Notes under the pieces: generated by a model
Databases searched by the model: none
Seen by the model: the letters and a program-made list of their open reading frames with translations, nothing else
What the model was told of the DNA's origin: nothing
Assembly: GCF_000225505.1 (NCBI RefSeq)
Contig: NZ_BACI01000050.1
Span: 1-64,000 of the forward strand
Reading direction: 5' to 3'
From: Gordonia alkanivorans NBRC 16433
Lineage (GTDB): Bacteria > Actinomycetota > Actinomycetes > Mycobacteriales > Mycobacteriaceae
DNA length: 64,000 nucleotides
Part shown: piece after piece, positions 10,009 through 19,621 of the stretch
Layout: each line of letters opens with the position of its first letter
Numbering within the stretch: the first letter of the stretch is position 1
Made by a program: the position numbers and the translations under genes

Positions 10009-10527
10009 TTGAAAATGAACAAATTTGCCGTCCGGGCGTTGGTCTTCCTCGCCGGTGGCGCCGGTTGTGTCGCATTCGCCGGGTTGTCCGGTGAGGGTGT
10101 CGCATCGGCTGTTCAGTGCACGGCGTCGAACGGGCAACAGATCGAACGGGTCGTAGGTGCGAGCGGTTGCGGCGCCAAGGCCGGATTGGGTAGCCGCGCG
10201 ACCGCCGAGGACCGCAGTGGCAACGGCACGGCCATCTCCGTGTCGGACAACGGCGGCAACGCCTCGTCGTACAACCTGCAGCCGGGCTCGTCGGCCCTCG
10301 CAGGTGCCAACTCGCGCGGCGTGGCGTACTCGGTGACCACCGGTCCCAAGGCGCTGTCGATCGCGCAGGCGCGGCGCGGCGGCACCACGGTGGCGGTCGG
10401 CGGCTGGGGTGGCCAGGCCTACGCCGGACCCGACGGCGCGGTGTGCAGCGGCGGCTTCGCGGCGGCCTTCGATTCGGTTACCGGTAAGGCCTGCCTGCAT
10501 TCGGGTTCCATCGATCTGCGCAACTGA
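10009..10527 (+). CDS. Small secreted protein of unknown function (DUF6764-like)
   Basis: This protein of about 172 residues has a clear signal peptide (VRALVFLAGGAGCVAFAGL, cleavage near GVASA-VQC). The mature part is rich in Gly, Ala, Ser and Asn and has four cysteines, the first two in VQCTAS and ASGCGAK and the last two in AVCSGG and KACLHSG. GGAGG at 9995-9999 lies 9 nt before an in-frame TTG at 10009 and 15 nt before ATG 10015, so the TTG start is preferred. Similar proteins occur in mycobacteria and Gordonia without known function. A terminator follows. Confidence 0.7.
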   Translation: MKMNKFAVRALVFLAGGAGCVAFAGLSGEGVASAVQCTASNGQQIERVVGASGCGAKAGLGSRATAEDRSGNGTAISVSDNGGNASSYNLQPGSSALAGANSRGVAYSVTTGPKALSIAQARRGGTTVAVGGWGGQAYAGPDGAVCSGGFAAAFDSVTGKACLHSGSIDLRN

Positions 10528-10561
10528 CCGGTCGGCTCGTCCACCGATCTGAGACCAAACC

Positions 10562-10599
10562 CGCCCGACGCGGCGCGTCGTTCACCGGCGCGTCGGGCG
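10562..10599 (+). terminator. Hairpin terminator after the secreted protein gene
   Basis: Perfect 11-bp arms CGCCCGACGCG (10562-10572) and CGCGTCGGGCG (10589-10599) enclose a 16-nt loop, in a 103-bp gap before the PPK2 gene. Confidence 0.65.
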
Positions 10600-10630
10600 T
10601 GGTCCACCCGGTCGTCCTATCGTTGGGATC

Positions 10631-11581
10631 GTGACCGATCTACACGACGCAGACCCCCACGTCGGCCCGGACTTCAGTGTCCTGAACGGCCGAGAGGCAC
10701 TTCAGCAACTCGTCGACCTGCACGATGTCACCCAGTTCACCGTGAACGACGACGATGACGACGACCCCGTCCTGCTGACGCTGCCGCATCGCAACGTGGT
10801 CGACACCTGGCGTCAGGACTACCCGTACTCCGAGCGCATGAGCCGGCGCGAGTACGAGGTCACCAAACGTCGCCTGCAGATCGAGTTGCTCAAGCTCCAG
10901 AAGTGGTCCAAGCAGACCGGGCAGCGCCACCTGCTGGTCTTCGAGGGTCGTGACGCCGCCGGCAAGGGCGGCACGATCAAACGCTTCAACGAACACCTCA
11001 ACCCGCGTGGTGCTCGCGTGGTCGCCTTGGAGAAGCCGAGCGAGCGCGAGGCGACCGAGTGGTACTTCCAGCGCTACGTCCAGCACCTGCCGGCCGGTGG
11101 CGAGATGGTCTTCTTCGACCGGTCCTGGTACAACCGGGCCGGCGTCGAACGCGTCATGGGTTTCTGTAATCCGCAGCAGTACACACAGTTCATGTCGCAG
11201 GTCCCGGCCTTCGAGAAGATGCTCGTCGACGACGGCATCAACCTGGTGAAGTTCTGGTTCTCGGTGACCCCGCTCGAGCAGCGCACGCGGTTCGCCATCC
11301 GCCAGATCGATCCCGTCCGGCAGTGGAAGCTCTCGCCGATGGACCTCGCCTCGCTCGACAAATGGGACGCCTACACCGAGGCCAAGGAGGCGATGTTCGC
11401 CGCCACCGACACCGACCACGCGCCGTGGACGGTGGTGAAGTCCAACGACAAGAAGCGTGCCCGCATCAATGCGATGCGGTACGTGCTCAGCCTGTTCGAG
11501 TACGACGGCAAGAACCACGACTTCGTCGGTCGACCGGATCCGCTGATCGTCGGGCGTGCCGCGGACGTCGTCGGGGAGTAG
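10631..11581 (+). CDS. ppk2: Polyphosphate kinase 2, class I
   Basis: This 316-residue PPK2 has Walker A GRDAAGKGG (K112), a Walker B-like FFDRSWYNR (D163) and the lid arginines in TRFAIRQIDPVRQWKLSP. Class I PPK2 transfers phosphate between polyphosphate and nucleoside diphosphates, making GTP or ATP. The acidic run of six Asp at residues 40-45 is unusual. GTG 10631 follows TATCGT by 7 nt, which is a leaderless layout. A second, different PPK2-family gene lies at 42349-43200. Confidence 0.92.
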   Translation: MTDLHDADPHVGPDFSVLNGREALQQLVDLHDVTQFTVNDDDDDDPVLLTLPHRNVVDTWRQDYPYSERMSRREYEVTKRRLQIELLKLQKWSKQTGQRHLLVFEGRDAAGKGGTIKRFNEHLNPRGARVVALEKPSEREATEWYFQRYVQHLPAGGEMVFFDRSWYNRAGVERVMGFCNPQQYTQFMSQVPAFEKMLVDDGINLVKFWFSVTPLEQRTRFAIRQIDPVRQWKLSPMDLASLDKWDAYTEAKEAMFAATDTDHAPWTVVKSNDKKRARINAMRYVLSLFEYDGKNHDFVGRPDPLIVGRAADVVGE

Positions 11582-11607
11582 CAGTCGGGGCTCGGTAGCC
11601 TCGTGGG

Positions 11608-12426
11608 GTGCGAAGCTTTCTGAGTGCTCTGATGACGCTCGTCGCGATGGCGGCGACCGTGCTCGCGGTCCCGGCTCTGTGGCTGGACCTGCGTATCGTC
11701 GACCAGGACGGATTCGTCTCCACCGTCGCGCCGATGGCCGAGAACCAGAAGGTGAAGGACTACCTCGCCGACGAGATCGCCGCCCAGGCCACCGCCCGCA
11801 CCGATCTCCCGATCGCGGGTGCGCTGGTGCGTCCGCTGGCCGCGACGTACACCGACAGCGAGCAGTTCCGGCTCGACTTCGCCGATGTGGTCGGCCAGCA
11901 GCACGCCTGGCTGTTCACCGAACCCGCACCGGGTGAGGACACGTCCGTCATGCAGCTCGACATCACCGCGATGATCAACCGGGCGCTCAATCTGACCGGC
12001 ACCCCGAACGAGATCTCGGGACCGGTCGTCGTCGAATTGACCAACGGGGCTTCGGGTCTCGAGGCCGGTAGATACGCCGAGGTCGGCAGCCAGATCACCA
12101 TGCTAGCCCGGGGTGCGGCGGCGGTCGCGGTCATCGCCGGACTCCTCGCCCTTCTGCTCGCGCACCGGCGCAGCACGGTCTTCGCCTGGCTCGGGCTGGG
12201 CGCTGCCGCGGCCGGGGTCGCGAGCTGGGTCATCGGCCTGTTCTTCGCCGACCGCGCCAAGCAGGAGGTCGCGGGTGCCGAATCATCGGGTCGGCAGGTG
12301 GCCGAGCTGATCATCGACGGGGCCTACTCCGACCTCACCCAGGTCGCGCTGATCGTCGGCGGGGTGGGCGTCGCGATGGTCGTTGTCGGGCTCATCGGCC
12401 GGATGGTCTTCGCGGGCCGGCGCTGA
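11608..12426 (+). CDS. Conserved membrane protein
   Basis: This 272-residue protein has an N-terminal hydrophobic segment (residues 5-25), an extracytoplasmic domain of about 130 residues, and three C-terminal membrane segments (GAAAVAVIAGLLALLL, then FAWLGLGAAAAGVASWVIGL, then VALIVGGVGVAMVVVGLIG). I do not recognise the family. GTG 11608 is placed 6 nt after a TAGCCT hexamer, and the gene begins 26 bp after ppk2. No catalytic motif is visible. Confidence 0.8.
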   Translation: MRSFLSALMTLVAMAATVLAVPALWLDLRIVDQDGFVSTVAPMAENQKVKDYLADEIAAQATARTDLPIAGALVRPLAATYTDSEQFRLDFADVVGQQHAWLFTEPAPGEDTSVMQLDITAMINRALNLTGTPNEISGPVVVELTNGASGLEAGRYAEVGSQITMLARGAAAVAVIAGLLALLLAHRRSTVFAWLGLGAAAAGVASWVIGLFFADRAKQEVAGAESSGRQVAELIIDGAYSDLTQVALIVGGVGVAMVVVGLIGRMVFAGRR

Positions 12427-12465
12427 GCCGTCCCGCTCCCTCCAGCCGCGAGCGAAGCGAGCCTC

Positions 12466-14142
12466 TCAGTGCCCGGCGAAGGCCTCGGCGAGCCACCAGG
12501 ATCCGCCGTCGTTCGTGATCTTGGCGTCGATGACCAGCGGGCCGGACGGTTCGGGGGAGTCGAGTGAGGCGACCCAGCGTCGAACCTCGTCGAGGTCGTC
12601 GAACCCGGTGACCGTCACGCCCGTCGCGCCGTGGCCGCGGGCGATGGCGGCGATGTCGGTCTCGGGGAAGGTCACCGTCGTCATGTCGGCGTCGCCGAAA
12701 TGGTGTACCTCGGCGCCGTACGCGGAGTCGTTGTAGACGATCACGACGAGCGGAAGTGCCAGGCGGACGGCGGTTTCCAATTCGGAGATCGCCATCAGGA
12801 AACCGCCGTCACCGGTGCCGAGGACAGGCAACCGGGCGGGTTGGGCGATCGCCGCGCCGATGGCCGTGCCCAGTCCGACGCCGATCGACTGGAATGCCTG
12901 GGTGAAGCAGAAGCCGAACTCGTCGGGCACCGACAGATGCGTCGACGGGTACCCCATGAAATTGCCCGAGTCGATGGACAGGATGCGGTCGGCAGGCAGG
13001 ATCTCGTCGAGAGCAATGCTCAACGCGCGCGGATCGATTCGGCCGTCGACAGGCTCGGCGGTGACCGGGACGTCCTGCCACCGCGCCGACGCGGCGATCC
13101 GTTCGGCCACATCATCGGTCCGGTATCCGTTGTGCGACAGCGGATCACCGGAAAGTGCGGCGAGCGCGTCGGCAGCGGTTGCTGCGCAGTCTCCCACCAC
13201 GCCGACGTCGACCGGGCGGTGCGCGCCGATCGCCTCGACCTCGACATCGACCTGGGCCACCACGGTCTGGTCGCCGATGAGCCGGCCGTGCCGCATCGTC
13301 CACATGTTGAGCGCGCATCCCCACCCGACGATGAGGTCGGCGCCGGCGATGAGCTCCGCGGTCGTCGGCGACGAGAAGCCGCCGGAGATGCCCAGCGAGA
13401 ACGGATTTCCGGCGAAGAGGCCGTTGGCGACCGCCGACGTGGCGAGCAGCGCACCACTTGCCTCCGCGAGCTCCGCGATCTGCGGACCGGCCTCACGACC
13501 GCCCCGTCCGGCGACGAAGACCGGCCGGCGGGCCGCGCGAATCGCCGCGACGAGGGTTTCCGCCGACGCGGCGTCGGGCCGGATCCGCGGTGCCCCGAAC
13601 GAAGCGGCGACCGGCCCGGGCACCTCGACCGGTGCCGCGGCCACGTCGATCGCGATGTTGAGCACGACGGTCCGGCGCTGGGTCACTGCGGTCCGGTACG
13701 CCCGGGTCACATCGGCGACCACGGTGTTCGGGCCGTAGACGCGGTCGCTCACCGCGCCCACGCTCGTCGCCAGTTCGTCCTGGTCGATCCGGAAGTTCGA
13801 CTGCAGCGCGGCAGCCGGGGCGTCGGCGGTCAGCACGATCATCGGGGTACGACTCTTCGCCGCCTCGCCGATGCCGGTGACCGCGTTGGTCAGACCGCAA
13901 CCCTGGTGCACCGTCAGCACACCCACCCGTCCAGACATGCGCGAGTAGGCGTCGGCCATGGAGGCCGCGCCACCCTCGTGGCGTGCCGCGGTGAATCCGA
14001 CCCCGCCGGCGCGCAGCGCGTTGGTCATGACGAAGTTGCCGCTGCCGACGACCCCGAACGCGTGACCGACGCCCAGATCGGCGAGAACACGGCCCGCGAC
14101 GTCGGCGACCGTCGGGCCGTACGTTGTCGCTGAGGCCGTCAC
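12466..14142 (-). CDS. Thiamine-diphosphate enzyme, acetolactate-synthase-like
   Basis: This 558-residue enzyme has the three-domain TPP fold: a pyrimidine domain with the catalytic glutamate in AARHEGGAASMADAYSRMSG, a central domain, and a C-terminal domain with the GDGGFLM...YNDSAYG cofactor motif (GTGDGGFLMAISELETAVRL, then VVIVYNDSAYGAEVHHFG). It should decarboxylate a 2-keto acid or carry out carboligation; the true substrate is unknown and it is not near branched-chain amino acid genes. GTG 14142 starts 5 bp after the stop of the cyclase-family gene, so the two are translationally close. The conserved pairing suggests they act in one pathway. Confidence 0.88.
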   Translation of the reverse strand: MTASATTYGPTVADVAGRVLADLGVGHAFGVVGSGNFVMTNALRAGGVGFTAARHEGGAASMADAYSRMSGRVGVLTVHQGCGLTNAVTGIGEAAKSRTPMIVLTADAPAAALQSNFRIDQDELATSVGAVSDRVYGPNTVVADVTRAYRTAVTQRRTVVLNIAIDVAAAPVEVPGPVAASFGAPRIRPDAASAETLVAAIRAARRPVFVAGRGGREAGPQIAELAEASGALLATSAVANGLFAGNPFSLGISGGFSSPTTAELIAGADLIVGWGCALNMWTMRHGRLIGDQTVVAQVDVEVEAIGAHRPVDVGVVGDCAATAADALAALSGDPLSHNGYRTDDVAERIAASARWQDVPVTAEPVDGRIDPRALSIALDEILPADRILSIDSGNFMGYPSTHLSVPDEFGFCFTQAFQSIGVGLGTAIGAAIAQPARLPVLGTGDGGFLMAISELETAVRLALPLVVIVYNDSAYGAEVHHFGDADMTTVTFPETDIAAIARGHGATGVTVTGFDDLDEVRRWVASLDSPEPSGPLVIDAKITNDGGSWWLAEAFAGH

Positions 14143-14147
14143 GCCGA

Positions 14148-14927
14148 TCAGCTCTCGACGATGGCCAGCACCCGCGACGGGCTGCCGGTACCGCCGACGA
14201 TCGGGAGCGGACTGACGACGATCACGGCACCGGTGGCGGGCAGCGCACCGAGGTTCCGCAGCGAGGTGAGGCCGTACTTGTCGTTTCCGAGGAAGTGGTA
14301 GTGGACGGGGAAGGCCGGCTCGAAACCACCTGCGAGACCTGCGTCGACACCGACGGTCTCGACGCCGAGTCCGGTGATCTGCCGCTGCACGGCCAGCCAC
14401 TCGGCGCATTCGACCGAGACGCCCGGGGTGTGCGAGCCGGTCTCGTCGGCGTTGAGGAACTCCGCTTCCGACCCACCTCGTGATTCCCATCCGGTGCGCA
14501 GCAGGAGCCAGGCACCCGGCAGCAGTTCGCCGTGCTCGGCCTCCCATGCTTCGACGTCGGCGACCTCGAGCAGATAGTCGGGGTTGTCGGCGACCTTCGC
14601 GGTCAGGTCGAGGACGGCTGCCGGACCGATCAGCCGCTGCACGGGGATCTGGGAGACGTCGTCACCGTCGCGACCGCTGATCCAGTGGATCGGTGCGTCG
14701 AGGTGGGTGCCGATGTGCTCGCCGGTGTGGATGTTGTTGTGCCGCCAGTATGGTCCGGGTTCGTTGTAGGCGCTGACCTCTTCGAGGCTGAAGTCGATCA
14801 GGTTCGCGAACGGGGCCGGCAACCGCAGGGCTGGGGTCGAACTCGACAGCGGGGTGGTCAGGTCTATCACCCGGAGGGATCCGTCGGCGAGGCCGGTGAG
14901 GAAACCGGGCAGGGCGGTGGCGGTCAC
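14148..14927 (-). CDS. Cyclase-family metal hydrolase (kynurenine formamidase-like)
   Basis: This 259-residue protein of the PF04199 family has the metal-binding motif HTGEHIGTHLDAPIHW, in which HxGTHxDxxxH provides the ligands. Family members hydrolyse amide or ester bonds in ring substrates, for example N-formylkynurenine or isatin. Its ATG overlaps the stop of the TerD-like gene by 4 bp and its stop is 5 bp before the TPP enzyme, so all three form one minus-strand operon. No signal peptide is seen. Confidence 0.88.
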   Translation of the reverse strand: MTATALPGFLTGLADGSLRVIDLTTPLSSSTPALRLPAPFANLIDFSLEEVSAYNEPGPYWRHNNIHTGEHIGTHLDAPIHWISGRDGDDVSQIPVQRLIGPAAVLDLTAKVADNPDYLLEVADVEAWEAEHGELLPGAWLLLRTGWESRGGSEAEFLNADETGSHTPGVSVECAEWLAVQRQITGLGVETVGVDAGLAGGFEPAFPVHYHFLGNDKYGLTSLRNLGALPATGAVIVVSPLPIVGGTGSPSRVLAIVES

Positions 14928-15622
14928 TTGCGCGCGCCCCGCCAGTTCATGCCCCAGCCGTAGGCCTCGTCGATCTTGTCCTGAGCGCCTCGGATGTAGC
15001 GCACCTCGCGGTTGATCACCAGTTCGCCGCCGCGGTTCTCGAGCAGCGCGATGGCGCAGGAGATCGCGGACTGGTCGGCCTCGTCGAGTCGGACCTCGAT
15101 CTGCGGTCCGCTGACCGGCGACAACGTGACGACGCCGTTGGCGCTGGCCCAGTTCGGCGTGCCCTCGTAGATGTAGGCGAAGATCAGGATTCGACGGATT
15201 CGGTTCGTGGCGGCGAGGTCGATGTACATGTTCTCGCCGCCGGCGCCGCTCCGGTCATCACCGTCGAGGTAGATGATCGGCTCCCCGTCGCGGGGAGCCC
15301 GGAACGAATTGCCCAGGGCCTGGACGATTCCCTTGCTGCCGTCGGTGAATTCCCACAGGCAGGCGAGGTCGAGGTCGATGCCCTTGGCCTTGCGGAAGAA
15401 GCCGCCGCCGGAGGAGTTCGCGGTCCAGCTGAGGTTGACGCGCACCTGACCGGTGGCCGCGCCCTGCTTGCTCAACGAGATGCTCGGCGCCGACTTGGTC
15501 AGCGTGATCTTGGAGAGCGACACCGGCTGGGCCGGCGGCTGCTGGCCGTGACCCGGAGCCGGAGGCTGTGCGGGCGGTTGCGGGGGTTGGGCTTTCGGGC
15601 GCTTGGTGTAGTCGATCCCCAT
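14924..15622 (-). CDS. TerD/TerA-family tellurium-resistance-like protein
   Basis: This 232-residue protein has a Pro/Gln-rich low-complexity linker (residues 8-34) followed by a TerD-type beta-sandwich. Features seen are VNLSWTANS, KGIDLDLACLWEFTDG, IIYLDGDDRSGAGGEN and IRRILIFAYIYEG. TerD domains bind calcium through such acidic loops and occur in stress or tellurite resistance complexes. AGGAAA precedes the ATG. It leads the operon with the cyclase and TPP enzyme, an association whose meaning is unclear. No other ter genes are in the window. Confidence 0.85.
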   Translation of the reverse strand: MGIDYTKRPKAQPPQPPAQPPAPGHGQQPPAQPVSLSKITLTKSAPSISLSKQGAATGQVRVNLSWTANSSGGGFFRKAKGIDLDLACLWEFTDGSKGIVQALGNSFRAPRDGEPIIYLDGDDRSGAGGENMYIDLAATNRIRRILIFAYIYEGTPNWASANGVVTLSPVSGPQIEVRLDEADQSAISCAIALLENRGGELVINREVRYIRGAQDKIDEAYGWGMNWRGARK

Positions 15623-15700
15623 CAGGTTTCCTCATCTCGTCGTGGGCGGCATCGTTGTCGGTCGCGGTGATCTGCTGCCCAGGGTAGTGGAGCTGCGACC

Positions 15701-17761
15701 TCAATCCGCCTGAGGAGCGAGCGTCCGCCACAGGAACTCGAACGCGAGCGCGGACTTGAACGCTGCCTGTTTGTTGTCCGCGGCGCCGCCGTGGCCGCCC
15801 TCGATGTTCTCGTAGTAGAGAACCTGGTGACCGCTTTCCTCCAGCCGCGCAACGAGTTTGCGGGCGTGGCCGGGATGGACGCGGTCGTCGCGGGTGGACG
15901 TCGTGACCAGGATCGGCGGGTACGAGGCGCCGGGATCGATGTTCTGGTATGGCGAGAACGGCTTCATGAACTCCCACTGTTCGGGATCGTCGGGGTCGCC
16001 GTACTCGGCCACCCACGACGCGCCGGCGAGGAGCAGGTGATAGCGCTTCATGTCGATCAGCGGGACCTGACACACCAACGCGCCGAAGAGTTCCGGGTAT
16101 CGGGTGAGCATGACGCCCATGAGGAGTCCGCCGTTGGAACCGCCCTGTGCGCCCAGCTGTTCCGGAGTGGTGAGGCCCCCGTCGACGAGGGCACGTGCCA
16201 CGGCGGCGAAGTCCTCGTACACCTTGTGGCGTCCGGCCTTCTGCGCCTGCGTGTGCCACGACGGACCGTATTCGCCACCGCCGCGGATGTTCGCGATGAC
16301 GTAGATGCCGCCGCGCTCGATCCAGTTCTTGCCCGATAACGAGAGGTAACTGGGTGTGAGCGAGTTCTCGAACCCGCCGTAGCCGTAGAGCAGGGTGGGA
16401 CCGCTGGTCACCTCCCGTCGACGGATCACGAAGTAGGGAATCTGTGTTCCGTCGTCGGAAGTGGCGAAATGCTGCTCGGCGATCACCGATTCGGAGTCGA
16501 AGTACGTCGGGCTGCGCTTGATGACCTCCGGCGCGGTCCCGTTGCTGTGCAGGAGGCTCGGCGGATCGGTGAACGAGGTGGCCATCCAGAACACCTCGTC
16601 ACTCTCGTCCGGATCGGTGTCGAGCACGGACACGGTGGCGAGGCCCGGGAGGCCCGGGAAGTCGATGACCTCCCAGCTGCCGAGCTTGCGCACCTCGACC
16701 ATGGTGTGCACGTCGTGCAGCGTCACGATGATGAGTTGCGAACGCGTGTAGGCATAGTCGACGAGACTCGTGTGGGCATCCGGGGTGAACAGCACGGTCG
16801 GCTCGCGGCCACCGGCCCGGTAGTCGTCGTAGTCGAAGGCCAGCAGGGTGCCCGGCGCATGGGTCGTACCGTCGACCGTCCACTCCGACCGCGTCATCAC
16901 CAGCAGCCAGTTCATCCGCACACCGGCGTGGGCATCGGTCGGGACGTCGATGAGTTCCGTTTCGCCGTCGCGTAATTCGAACATGAGCGAGTTGAAGAAG
17001 TCCGTCGAACGCAAGATGAAATGTCGCTCGAAGCCGGGGGTGTCGTCGTAGATCGCGTGCACCGACACGTCGCTCTTCTCGCCGGCGAAGACGGTGGTCG
17101 CGGCCTCCAGCGGGGTGCCCCGCGACCAGCGTTTGACCACGCGGGGATAGCCGGAGTCGGTCAACGACCCGACGCCGTCCGGTTGATCGCCGAAATCGGT
17201 TCCGACATAGACGGTGTCGCGGTCGATCCAGCGCACACTCGACTTGTTCTCCGGCAAGGAGAAGCCGTCGGTGATCCACTGCCGCGTCGGGATGTCGAAC
17301 TCGCGGATCACGCTCGCGTCGGCACCGCCCCGCGACAGCGAGACCAGCGCGCGTTCGTACTCGGGACGGAGCACCGTGGCCCCCGACCACACCCAGTTCT
17401 CGTCCTCGGTGCGCGCGAGTTCGTCGACGTCGAGGATGATCTCCCACTCGGGCGCATCGGTCACGTAGGACTCCAGCGTCGTCCGCCGCCAGAGCCCGCG
17501 GGGATTGGTCGCGTCGCGCCAGAAGTTGTAGAGGAACCCACCGCGACGCCGGACGAACGGAATCCGGTCGTCGGTGTCGAGGATCGCCAGCGCCGACGCC
17601 TCCATGTCGCGGAAGCGGTCCGACGACGAGAGCTTCTCGACGGTCGGGTCGTTGTGGGAGCGTACCCAGGCCAGCGCGTCGTCGCCGGTGACGTCCTCGA
17701 GCCAGAGGAACGGATCGTCGGTGTCGGTGCTGGTGGAGATGCCGTCGGCGTGCTCGGTCAT
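15701..17761 (-). CDS. Prolyl oligopeptidase family serine peptidase (S9A)
   Basis: This 686-residue S9 peptidase has an N-terminal beta-propeller and a C-terminal alpha/beta hydrolase. The nucleophile is in QGGSNGGLLMG, the aspartate in TSTRDDRVHP and the histidine in IEGGHGG. YGYGGFENSLTP before the catalytic domain is typical. It cleaves short peptides, after proline in prolyl oligopeptidases or after basic residues in oligopeptidase B; the choice is not clear from sequence. No signal peptide, so cytoplasmic. A TAAGTT hexamer (17769-17774 on the complement) 7 nt before ATG 17761 supports this start and a leaderless mRNA. Confidence 0.92.
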   Translation of the reverse strand: MTEHADGISTSTDTDDPFLWLEDVTGDDALAWVRSHNDPTVEKLSSSDRFRDMEASALAILDTDDRIPFVRRRGGFLYNFWRDATNPRGLWRRTTLESYVTDAPEWEIILDVDELARTEDENWVWSGATVLRPEYERALVSLSRGGADASVIREFDIPTRQWITDGFSLPENKSSVRWIDRDTVYVGTDFGDQPDGVGSLTDSGYPRVVKRWSRGTPLEAATTVFAGEKSDVSVHAIYDDTPGFERHFILRSTDFFNSLMFELRDGETELIDVPTDAHAGVRMNWLLVMTRSEWTVDGTTHAPGTLLAFDYDDYRAGGREPTVLFTPDAHTSLVDYAYTRSQLIIVTLHDVHTMVEVRKLGSWEVIDFPGLPGLATVSVLDTDPDESDEVFWMATSFTDPPSLLHSNGTAPEVIKRSPTYFDSESVIAEQHFATSDDGTQIPYFVIRRREVTSGPTLLYGYGGFENSLTPSYLSLSGKNWIERGGIYVIANIRGGGEYGPSWHTQAQKAGRHKVYEDFAAVARALVDGGLTTPEQLGAQGGSNGGLLMGVMLTRYPELFGALVCQVPLIDMKRYHLLLAGASWVAEYGDPDDPEQWEFMKPFSPYQNIDPGASYPPILVTTSTRDDRVHPGHARKLVARLEESGHQVLYYENIEGGHGGAADNKQAAFKSALAFEFLWRTLAPQAD

Positions 17762-17922
17762 GGCGTCCAACTTACGCGGGACGGGTGCAGGTCACCGCCG
17801 GTGCGGGACCCGCCCTCGTCACGTCTGTGCCCATCCAGGCCGAAATCGTGCCGGTGGACCACGGAATGTGCACGTCAGGGCGTCTTCGCGGTATCTTTCT
17901 CCGCGAGGATGAGGAGATCCGC

Positions 17923-19614
17923 ATGCCCACTACCGATTCGGTCCCTGTCCGACGCTCCGGCCCCGACACCGACTCCGCCGCGGGGCGACAATCACGATGG
18001 CGCGGCCCGGGATGGGGACGCGTGTCACTCGCGGCCTGCTCGGCCCTGTCGGTGATCGCCCTCGTCGCTGCGTGCGACACGGCCTCGTCCGGCACCGGCA
18101 ACCCGCCGACCGAACCGTCGGGGGCGTCGGCGCTGGTGAACCCGAACGCCGTGGACGCGATGCCGCTACCCGACGGTGCGGTGGACAAAGCGGTCGGGCA
18201 GCTCGACGGGCTCGCCGAGTCGTTGATGTCGTCGACGGGTCTGCCCGGACTCGCGGTGGCGGTGGTGTCGGGCGGAGAGACGAAGTATGCGAAGGGGTTC
18301 GGGGTCAAGGACCTGACGACCGGGCAGAAGGTCGATCCGAACACGGTCTTTCAGCTCGCGTCTGTGTCGAAGTCGGTCGGATCGACGGTGGTCGGCGCGG
18401 CGGTCACCGACAAGACGGTTGCCTGGGGCATGCCGATCGTCGAGGGGCTGCCCTGGTTCGCGCTCGCCGAACCGTACGTCACCCGGACCGTGACCGTCGG
18501 CGACATGTACTCGCACCGATCCGGTCTGCCCGATCACGCCGGCGACAAGCTCGAGGACATGGGCTACTCGCAGACCGAAATCCTCCAGCGGCTTCGGTTC
18601 ATGCCTCTCGACCCGTTCCGGATCAGCTACGCGTACACCAACTTCGGTGTCACCACCGGTGGTGAGGCAGTCGCCGCGAAGGCGGGCAAGGACTGGCCGA
18701 CGCTGTCGCAGGACCTCATCTACGGGCCGCTGGGCATGACCAGCACCAGTTCCCGCTACGCCGACTTCGAGAAGCGGGCCGACCGAGCCGTCGGGCACAT
18801 CAAGATCGACGGCAAGTGGGCCAAGACCGACATCCCCCGTGACCCCGACGCCCAGTCGCCGGCCGGCGGGGTGAGCTCCACGGTCAACGACATGGCCGTC
18901 TGGCTGAAGATGGTTCTGGCGCAGGGCAAGCACAACGGCGCCGAGATCGTCGCGCCGGACGCCCTGCTGCCGGCGGTCTCTCCGCAGATCGTGTCCAACC
19001 CGCCGGCGTCGCCGGACGACCGTGCCGGGTTCTACGGGCACGGCTTCAACGTCGGCGTCACCACCGATGCGCGCACCCAGTTCAGCCATGCCGGCGCCTT
19101 CGCCTCGGGTGCTGGAACCTCGTTCTCGATCCTGCCGTCCGCGGACACGGCGATCGTGGTGCTGTCCAACGCCGCACCCATCGGGGCGGTCGATGCACTC
19201 GCCGCGGAGTTCATGGATCTCGTGCAGTTCGGTGAGATCCGCAGCGACTGGCGTGCGCTGTACGCCAAGGCATATGCGCCGCTGAGTGTGCCCAGCGGCG
19301 ACCTCGTCGGAAAGCAGGCACCGGCGAATCCTGCTCCGGCCCAGCCGTTGCCGACATTCGTCGGCACATATGCCAACGCAGTCTACGGACCGGCCGAGGT
19401 CGTCGAACGGGACGGCAAGCTGTTCCTCGAGATGGGTCCCGGTGGAGTCCGCAAACACGAACTCGCACACTGGGATCGGAACATCTTCACCTTCACCCTG
19501 CACGACGAGAACGCCGAACTCGGCAGCATCTCCCAGGTGACCTTCGACGGCCCGAAGATGACGATCGAGTACTACGACGACGAAGAGAGCGACGGGGTCT
19601 TCCTGCGCAGCTGA
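17923..19614 (+). CDS. Beta-lactamase-family serine hydrolase lipoprotein
   Basis: This 563-residue lipoprotein has a lipobox LVAAC with the modified cysteine at C51, after a long N-region. The class C-like fold shows SVSK (S147, K150) and the Tyr motif YTN (Y238, N240). The C-terminal 110 residues form an extra domain (LPTFVGTYANAVYGPAEVVE) seen in related beta-lactamase-like esterases. It probably hydrolyses D-peptides, esters or lactams at the outer face of the membrane; true beta-lactamase activity is not implied. GAGGAGA at 17911-17917 selects ATG 17923. Confidence 0.88.
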   Translation: MPTTDSVPVRRSGPDTDSAAGRQSRWRGPGWGRVSLAACSALSVIALVAACDTASSGTGNPPTEPSGASALVNPNAVDAMPLPDGAVDKAVGQLDGLAESLMSSTGLPGLAVAVVSGGETKYAKGFGVKDLTTGQKVDPNTVFQLASVSKSVGSTVVGAAVTDKTVAWGMPIVEGLPWFALAEPYVTRTVTVGDMYSHRSGLPDHAGDKLEDMGYSQTEILQRLRFMPLDPFRISYAYTNFGVTTGGEAVAAKAGKDWPTLSQDLIYGPLGMTSTSSRYADFEKRADRAVGHIKIDGKWAKTDIPRDPDAQSPAGGVSSTVNDMAVWLKMVLAQGKHNGAEIVAPDALLPAVSPQIVSNPPASPDDRAGFYGHGFNVGVTTDARTQFSHAGAFASGAGTSFSILPSADTAIVVLSNAAPIGAVDALAAEFMDLVQFGEIRSDWRALYAKAYAPLSVPSGDLVGKQAPANPAPAQPLPTFVGTYANAVYGPAEVVERDGKLFLEMGPGGVRKHELAHWDRNIFTFTLHDENAELGSISQVTFDGPKMTIEYYDDEESDGVFLRS

Positions 19615-19621
19615 GGCCGGT

